A program made the translations under genes and the position numbers. Shown here in pieces: positions 1 through 3,860 of a DNA stretch of 8,053 nt (position 1 is the first letter of the stretch; every line of letters begins with the position of its first letter). Location of the stretch: positions 1-8,053 of the forward strand of contig CATPBQ010000187.1 in assembly GCA_955652795.1 (NCBI GenBank), in the 5' to 3' direction. The stretch comes from an uncultured Steroidobacteraceae bacterium (GTDB taxonomy: Bacteria > Pseudomonadota > Gammaproteobacteria > Steroidobacterales > Steroidobacteraceae). The notes under the pieces were generated by a model, which saw only the letters and a list, made by a program, of their open reading frames with translations, made no database searches and had not been told where the DNA came from.

Positions 1-98
1 AAGCACACGAAAGCCTGAAGAAATAGGCATTTAGTGCGACATCGGCACGCCCGCAACCTACCAAGGCAAACCTGGACGGCACGGGTACGATGACGGGC
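1..98. other. Non-coding left edge
   Basis: This is the stretch after the stop codon of the DUF899 gene up to the window edge. I see no coding frame with support, no strong hairpin followed by a T-run on either strand, and no RNA gene signature. The transcript of the DUF899 gene presumably ends here or beyond the window. Confidence 0.4.
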
Positions 99-806
99 TC
101 AGGCGTCGTAGTCCAATTTTGGATACCAAGTCGCGCCGCGGCCTTCCGGAGTGCAATCCAGCACCATCCATAGTGCGGCGGGATCGGGCGCGCCTCGGGG
201 ATCCTGGCCGGGGTCGGCGGTGGAGCCGGTCATCTCGCCGGACCAGAAGTGGCGGACGGTCCCGTCGCGGCGGGTGAATACGTTGAACGCGGGAATTTCT
301 GAGCCGTCGGGCAGAACACCAAAATAGTCGCGGGAATAGGCGCCGTTGAGGTCACTGAAGAGCCGAAGGTTCTTCCAACCGCGCTCGCGTTTCCAGGCGA
401 TGAGGCGCTTGATGGGTGAGCGGGCGACTACGACAAGCGAGATGCGCTGGCCGATGTCGGCGGCGTTACCCTCCCAAGCGCCTAGCAGGTTGGTGCACAT
501 GGGACACGGGCGCTCGCGTTGCGGCCCGAACATGTAGCTGTAGACTGCGAGCGTCTGCTTGTCGCCGAACAACCCGGCGAAATCGGAGGCGCCGTCTTCG
601 CCTTCGAAGCGGTAATCGCCGATCACCTCGCCGCCGGGCGGTAGGCTACGGCGCTGGGCGGCGACCCGTTCGATGTGACGCCGCAGTTCGATCTCCTCCG
701 TCAGGAGGGCGGTACGGGCGGCGCGATATTGGGCGCTTTCGTTGGGTATCCGGACGGGGTTGTTGCGGGCTAGTTCGGGGGCGGGAGTTAGGTTGTCAGT
801 CTCCAT
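99..806 (-). CDS. DUF899 family thioredoxin-fold protein
   Basis: A 235-residue protein of the DUF899 family, whose members have a thioredoxin-like fold and unknown substrates. It has an N-terminal helical stretch (about 25-55), then the family core: YSYMFGP at 89-95 followed by CPMC (Cys101 and Cys104), the position of a redox-active CxxC in thioredoxin-like proteins. Next come a WKRERGW element at about 138-144, FNVFTRRDGTVRHFWS at 174-189, DPGQDPRG near 198-205, and the closing LDCTPEGRG...WYPKLDY segment at about 216-233. Length and C-terminus match intact family members. I chose the ATG at 806 because AGAGGA lies seven bases upstream; the open frame runs on to a TTG at 902, but the extra 32 residues do not look like the family. 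It is probably a cytoplasmic thiol or peroxide-related protein, but that role is inferred from fold and motif only. It lies on the same strand as the transporter/DUF1348 operon but more than 400 bases downstream, so co-transcription is uncertain. Confidence 0.88.
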   Translation of the reverse strand: METDNLTPAPELARNNPVRIPNESAQYRAARTALLTEEIELRRHIERVAAQRRSLPPGGEVIGDYRFEGEDGASDFAGLFGDKQTLAVYSYMFGPQRERPCPMCTNLLGAWEGNAADIGQRISLVVVARSPIKRLIAWKRERGWKNLRLFSDLNGAYSRDYFGVLPDGSEIPAFNVFTRRDGTVRHFWSGEMTGSTADPGQDPRGAPDPAALWMVLDCTPEGRGATWYPKLDYDA

Positions 807-813
807 CGAATGG

Positions 814-819
814 TCCTCT
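814..819 (-). promoter_or_regulatory. Ribosome binding site deciding the DUF899 start
   Basis: On the minus strand AGAGGA stands seven bases before the ATG at 806. The upstream TTG alternative at 902 has no comparable site at the right distance, so this site favours the shorter protein. Confidence 0.6.
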
Positions 820-1112
820 GCCTTCAGTAAGGTAACCTGCGAGAAGGGTGACGTGTCGCAGCGGGCCTTTGCAAGCGGGGCCTCAGCGGTAGATCCGCCC
901 AAACGTTGAACCGAGGACTGCAGTAGGCCGTTAGATCAACCCGGTGGTAACCACGACACCCCGCACCCGACGGCGTAGGACGCGATCAGCAGGCAGCACG
1001 GTCAGTCGCGACTTGCGCCCACACAGATCCGCGTGACCGGCGCGCCTGGTAACGACATCGGAACGAGCGTCCTGATGTTTTTCTGGCTTCGCTTGGTAGG
1101 TTTTCCCGGCGT

Positions 1113-1126
1113 GAGCGGCGTCGCTC
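1113..1126. repeat. Inverted repeat GAGCG-GCGT-CGCTC
   Basis: Perfect five-base arms around a four-base loop. The enclosing word GTGAGCGGCGTC (1111-1122) occurs again at 3204-3215 in the divergent promoter region, where GAGCG and CGCTC are again paired around a six-base centre. There is no T-run on either side, so it does not look like an intrinsic terminator. It could be an operator-like or structural element, or chance in GC-rich DNA. Confidence 0.35.
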
Positions 1127-1156
1127 GATCACTCCGCTCCACCCGATCGTGTAGGT

Positions 1157-1182
1157 ATTACTTTCAATTACTTATAGATAAG
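1157..1182. repeat. AT-rich island with ATTACTT direct repeats and a palindrome
   Basis: ATTACTT occurs at 1157-1163 and again at 1167-1173, a ten-base period that is close to one helical turn. It runs straight into CTTATAGATAAG (1171-1182), whose CTTAT and ATAAG arms are complementary. The block stands out from the GC-rich surroundings and lies 35 bases past the stop of the DUF1348 gene. The arrangement resembles a protein-binding site, but no regulator gene is adjacent. Confidence 0.35.
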
Positions 1183-1217
1183 AGTTCAAGTGATGACGCG
1201 CAGACGTTTCGCCGCTC

Positions 1218-1715
1218 TCACAGGCCCAGATCGCTCAGGCCGGGATGATCGTGGGGTCTTGGTCCGGGTGCGCTCCAGCGGTACTTGCGATCGGCTTCGG
1301 CGATGGGAACGTCGTTGATGGAGGCGATGCGCCGGCGCATCAGCCCGCCGGCATCGAACTCCCAGTTCTCGTTGCCGTAGGAGCGGAACCAGTTTCCCGA
1401 GTCGTCGTGCCACTCGTAGGCGAAACGCACCGCGATGCGGTTCTCGCCGCATGCCCAGATTTCCTTGATGAGCCGGTAGTCGAGCTCGCGGCTCCACTTG
1501 CGGCGCAGGAACTCCTGGATGGCCGCGCGCCCGTGCAGAAACTCGGCACGGTTGCGCCACACCGAGTCCTCGGTGTACGCGAGCGACACGCGTTGCGGTT
1601 CGCGGGTGTTCCACGCGTCCTCGGCCATCCTCACCTTGGCGACCGCGCTCGCCCACGTGAAGGGTGGCTTGATGGGTGCAACCGCCGCCGGGGCGCCCGG
1701 CGTCACGTCAGTCAT
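1218..1715 (-). CDS. DUF1348 (COG3558) SnoaL/NTF2-like protein
   Basis: A 165-residue protein of the DUF1348 family, part of the SnoaL-like/NTF2 superfamily of small alpha+beta barrel proteins. Recognisable family blocks in order are the N-terminal helix region FTWASAV (19-25), SVWRNRAEFLHGR (51-63), KWSRELDYRLIKEIWA (73-88), NRIAVRFAYEWHDDSGNWF (92-110), RSYGNENWEF (111-120), GLMRRRIASINDVPI (124-138) and the C-terminal RPHDHPGLSDLGL (153-165). All are intact. The start is the ATG at 1715: it overlaps the stop codon of the upstream transporter gene as ATGA and has GGAGGGG five bases before it. The frame is open upstream to 2000, but that part is the transporter gene in another phase. The substrate is unknown; many NTF2-like proteins act on or bind small organic molecules, and close linkage to an efflux pump suggests handling of a related compound, which is inference. 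Confidence 0.92.
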   Translation of the reverse strand: MTDVTPGAPAAVAPIKPPFTWASAVAKVRMAEDAWNTREPQRVSLAYTEDSVWRNRAEFLHGRAAIQEFLRRKWSRELDYRLIKEIWACGENRIAVRFAYEWHDDSGNWFRSYGNENWEFDAGGLMRRRIASINDVPIAEADRKYRWSAPGPRPHDHPGLSDLGL

Positions 1716-3109
1716 GGTATCCCCTCCGTCGGCTGTCCGGTCAGCCGCACGACGCTGACCACCGCGCCGGCCAGCGCCAGGAGCGCCGCCAGGTACAGCG
1801 CGAAGTTTGAACCTGCGGCGCCGTAGGCGCGAAACAAAATGGCGACGCTGGCTGCGCCCAGCGCCTGGCCGAGCAGGCGCGCCGCGCTCAACATGCCGCC
1901 GGCGGCGCCGCTGCGGGCGCGCGGCGCAGAGGCGATGATGGCGCGATTGTTGGGGGCCTGGAAGAAGCCAAAGCCGAGCCCGCACAGTGCCATGCGCCAC
2001 ACGAATCCCGCGGGGCTGCCGCTCGCCGGAAAGAACGCGAGCAACACCAGCCCCGCGGCCATGACCAGCAGCCCGAGTCCTCCCAGCATGCCCGCCGCAT
2101 GGCGGTCCGCGAGCCTGCCGGCGAGTGGCGCCGCCAGCGCCAGCGCGAGCGGCCAGGGCGTCATGAAGAGACCCGTTTCAACTGCACTGTGACCGAGGCG
2201 CTGAATCTCGAACGGCAGCGCGACCAGCGCCGTCATCTGCGCCATGAACGAACACACCGATGTCGCCAGTGACAGGGAAAAAACGCGGATGCGCAGCAGG
2301 TCGAAAGGAATGAGCGGCGCGGCGCGGGGCAACTCGTGACGGGCGAACAGCCATCCGAGCCCGCAGCCGCAGCCGATCTGCACGAGCGCGAGCGCTGTCG
2401 CGGCGTGATGCGCGAGGGACTGCAGCCCGCTCAGCAGCAGACCAAACGTGCCGGCATACAGCGCCGCACCCGCGTAGTTGAGCGGGCGCCGTGTGCGCTC
2501 GGTCTCCGGAAGGGCACGGATCGCGATCAGGATCGTGATCACGCCCAGCGGAACGTTGATGCCAAACAGCCAGCGCCACTGCGCTACGGCCAGCACCGCG
2601 GAAGCGATGGTGGGACCGAGCGCGGCGGAGGTCGCGACGACGAACGCGTTGATGCCGACGGCGCGCCCGAGGTAGCGCTGTGGGTAAGTGAAGCGCACCA
2701 GCGCGGCGCTCACGCTCATGATGCCCGCGGCCCCGAGGCCCTGGATGACGCGCGCGATACTGAGGGTGAGCAGGGTGGGCGCGCACGCGCAGGCGAGCGA
2801 GGCGAGGGTGAATACGGCAAGCCCGGCCTGGGAGACGCGCCGGTAACCGACGACTTCTCCGAGCGATGCGAGTGGCAGCAGCACCACCAGGATCGCCAGC
2901 TGATAGGCATTGACGACCCAGATCGATGCGGCGGATGTGGCGCCAAAGTCGCGCGCGATCGAGGGCAGCGCGATGTTGACGATGGTGCTGTCGAGCACCG
3001 ACATCGCAATCGCGAGCGCGATCGCCGCGATTGCCCAGTAGCGGCGTGGCACCGGCAGGCCGTCCGTTGGCGGGCCGGGGCTCGGGGGGCTGACGCTCGG
3101 GGCGGACAT
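1712..3109 (-). CDS. DHA2-family major facilitator (EmrB/QacA-like) efflux transporter
   Basis: A 465-residue integral inner-membrane protein of the major facilitator superfamily, drug:H+ antiporter family 2, a group that usually has 14 membrane segments. A Pro/Ser-rich cytoplasmic start (1-22) leads into the first helix. Visible family signatures are LDSTIVNIALP (39-49, end of helix 1), WVVNAYQLA (64-72), LGEVVGYRR (83-91, a variant of the helix 2-3 loop motif A), RVIQGLGAA (120-128, motif B), ALGPTIAS (163-170, antiporter motif C region) and WRWLFGINVPLG (178-189). GRLADRHAAG (331-340) in the second half repeats motif A, and APNNRAII (385-392) follows. The protein appears complete, with hydrophobic segments to about residue 455. 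The likely job is proton-driven export of a small or hydrophobic compound; the substrate cannot be read from sequence. It is the first gene of an operon with the DUF1348 gene. The ATG at 3109 has no Shine-Dalgarno site but lies just downstream of a good promoter. Confidence 0.92.
   Translation of the reverse strand: MSAPSVSPPSPGPPTDGLPVPRRYWAIAAIALAIAMSVLDSTIVNIALPSIARDFGATSAASIWVVNAYQLAILVVLLPLASLGEVVGYRRVSQAGLAVFTLASLACACAPTLLTLSIARVIQGLGAAGIMSVSAALVRFTYPQRYLGRAVGINAFVVATSAALGPTIASAVLAVAQWRWLFGINVPLGVITILIAIRALPETERTRRPLNYAGAALYAGTFGLLLSGLQSLAHHAATALALVQIGCGCGLGWLFARHELPRAAPLIPFDLLRIRVFSLSLATSVCSFMAQMTALVALPFEIQRLGHSAVETGLFMTPWPLALALAAPLAGRLADRHAAGMLGGLGLLVMAAGLVLLAFFPASGSPAGFVWRMALCGLGFGFFQAPNNRAIIASAPRARSGAAGGMLSAARLLGQALGAASVAILFRAYGAAGSNFALYLAALLALAGAVVSVVRLTGQPTEGIP
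1721..1727 (-). promoter_or_regulatory. Strong ribosome binding site for the DUF1348 gene, inside the transporter gene
   Basis: GGAGGGG on the minus strand, five bases before the ATG at 1715. It lies within the last codons of the transporter gene and, with the ATGA overlap, points to translational coupling of the two genes. Confidence 0.75.
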
Positions 3110-3119
3110 CCGGCGTGAT

Positions 3120-3148
3120 CATATAGAGGTGTGGGTGGCAGGTGTCAT
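3120..3148 (-). promoter_or_regulatory. Probable sigma70-type promoter of the transporter/DUF1348 operon
   Basis: On the minus strand ATGACA (3148-3143, five of six matches to TTGACA) is followed after exactly 17 bases by TATATG (3125-3120, four of six matches to TATAAT). Transcription starting about seven bases downstream would begin near 3113, only some four bases before the ATG at 3109. That gives a leaderless or nearly leaderless message, which fits the missing Shine-Dalgarno site. Confidence 0.5.
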
Positions 3149-3167
3149 AACGTGGCGCCCCGGTGTG

Positions 3168-3187
3168 GCGCGCACCTCGCGCGCACC
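3168..3187. repeat. Tandem GCGCGCACC direct repeat
   Basis: GCGCGCACC occurs at 3168-3176 and 3179-3187, an eleven-base period that places both copies on the same DNA face. The pair lies about 20 bases upstream of the -35 box of the transporter operon. It could be an activator or repressor site, but short GC words recur easily in DNA of this composition. Confidence 0.35.
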
Positions 3188-3205
3188 GCAGTCGCTGCGG
3201 GATGT

Positions 3206-3221
3206 GAGCGGCGTCACGCTC
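3206..3221. repeat. Inverted repeat GAGCG-N6-CGCTC
   Basis: Five-base complementary arms around GCGTCA. It shares the word GTGAGCGGCGTC with the inverted repeat at 1113-1126 on the other side of the transporter operon. Function is unknown and no terminator T-run follows. Confidence 0.35.
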
Positions 3222-3251
3222 TGCCGCAACCCGGCACCGGCGGCGCGTCGC

Positions 3252-3257
3252 TACAAT
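3252..3257 (+). promoter_or_regulatory. Possible -10 box for the DUF5658 gene
   Basis: TACAAT matches five of six bases of the sigma70 -10 consensus and lies 42 bases before the GTG at 3299. No good -35 hexamer is found 16-18 bases upstream, so the call is tentative. Confidence 0.3.
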
Positions 3258-3298
3258 GTCCGCACCGACCGCTTCAGCACGCCACAACAAGAACAACC

Positions 3299-3784
3299 GT
3301 GACCAGGGAATTGAAAGACCGGGAGGGCGCTGCCAGCGGACCGGGTCCGCCAGAACGCCGCCGCACTGATCGCCGCAGGCACGTGCTGCACGCGCTGCTG
3401 CACGGGAGCTTCAACCCGCGGCGGCGCGTGCCGCGGCGCACCGATGAGCGTGAAGTCAGCGCCGTGGATTGGCATCATCCGCAATGGCTCGCGATCGCGA
3501 TGCTCATCGTGGTGTTTTCCTGTAGTGATGCGCTGCTGACGCTGATGCTGGTCGAGCGCGGCGCCTACGAAGCCAACCCGCTGATGGCACCGCTGGTCGG
3601 AGGCTCGGCAGTCGCCTTCACACTGGTGAAGATCGCTCTCACGGCCGGCGGAGTCGTGCTGCTGACACAGCTGGCGCGCATGCGGGCCTTCGGCTGCATC
3701 CCCGTGGGCGTGCTCCTGTACACGGTGCTGGCGATTTATGGGGCGCTGATTGCCTACGAATTCGGGCTTCTGAACGCTCTGTAG
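3299..3784 (+). CDS. DUF5658 family small membrane protein
   Basis: A 161-residue protein with a basic cytoplasmic N-terminus and a hydrophobic C-terminal half that matches the DUF5658 family, of unknown function. The N-terminal part carries two arginine clusters, ERRRTDRRR (19-27) and PRRRVPRRTDE (40-50), joined by a short HALLHG linker; this double cluster commonly precedes the DUF5658 domain. The domain itself starts at about 58 and includes CSDALLTLMLVERGAYEANP (75-94), with the conserved Asp and E-x-N-P, then VKIAL (110-114). About three membrane segments are expected: 63-84, 103-125 and 134-156. The GTG at 3299 is chosen because it keeps the arginine clusters and excludes an upstream stretch (open to 3131) that is non-coding in character. 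It has no clear Shine-Dalgarno site, so the start is uncertain. It points the same way as sucA with a gap of 76 bases; a functional link to the TCA cycle is not implied. Confidence 0.75.
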   Translation: MTRELKDREGAASGPGPPERRRTDRRRHVLHALLHGSFNPRRRVPRRTDEREVSAVDWHHPQWLAIAMLIVVFSCSDALLTLMLVERGAYEANPLMAPLVGGSAVAFTLVKIALTAGGVVLLTQLARMRAFGCIPVGVLLYTVLAIYGALIAYEFGLLNAL

Positions 3785-3860
3785 GACGTGCCCAGGGGCG
3801 GGGTTCCCTCGCCGGCCGGCTTTTACGCTAAACTATTGGCCTGCCGGTCCTTTTCCCCCC
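3785..3860 (+). promoter_or_regulatory. Leader region of sucA with possible -10 TAAACT
   Basis: The gap holds GCCGGCCGGC followed by TTTT (3811-3824), then TAAACT (3829-3834), which resembles a -10 box, although no matching -35 hexamer is seen. The last 20 bases before the sucA ATG are pyrimidine-rich (CCTTTTCCCCCC ends the leader), so there is no Shine-Dalgarno sequence. If TAAACT is used, the leader would be about 20 bases long. Read-through from the DUF5658 gene is also possible. Confidence 0.3.

Larger units (their letters stand above)
807..1217. other. Gap of about 410 bases without a supported gene
   Basis: This gap lies between the end of the DUF1348 gene and the start of the DUF899 gene. 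No open frame here has codon pattern, start site and family resemblance together. The gap holds a GAGCG/CGCTC inverted repeat (1113-1126) and an AT-rich island near 1155-1192 with direct repeats and a palindrome. I could not identify a convincing promoter for the DUF899 gene or a classic hairpin-plus-T-run terminator for the DUF1348 gene, so both remain unassigned. Confidence 0.5.
3110..3298. other. Divergent intergenic region
   Basis: This region separates the minus-strand transporter operon from the plus-strand DUF5658 gene. It holds the transporter promoter, a tandem GCGCGCACC repeat (3168-3187), a GAGCG/CGCTC inverted repeat (3206-3221) and a TACAAT box (3252-3257) facing the DUF5658 gene. 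No separate gene is supported. Confidence 0.5.

Noticed and set aside
807..902. N-terminal extension of the DUF899 protein to a TTG at 902
   Set aside because: The extra residues do not match the family, and the ATG at 806 has a ribosome site at proper spacing.
1033..1248. A 71-codon plus-strand frame in the gap right of the DUF899 gene
   Set aside because: It starts at a GTG with no convincing ribosome site, runs into the end of the DUF1348 gene on the other strand, and its product resembles nothing I know.
2336..3118. A 260-codon plus-strand frame opposite the transporter
   Set aside because: It is antisense to the transporter, with low-complexity Arg/Gly/Asp composition and no recognisable domain.
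2178..3296. A 372-codon minus-strand frame overlapping the transporter
   Set aside because: It is an Arg/Ala-rich out-of-phase shadow of the transporter gene, which carries clear DHA2 motifs in its own frame.
3131..3298. N-terminal extension of the DUF5658 protein upstream of 3299
   Set aside because: The added 56 residues are His/Arg/Cys-rich with no family match, and they overlap the divergent promoter and the TACAAT box.
3811..3824. GCCGGCCGGC followed by TTTT as an intrinsic terminator before sucA
   Set aside because: The palindrome has no room for a proper stem and loop (three pairs at most around four bases) and the T-run is only four long.
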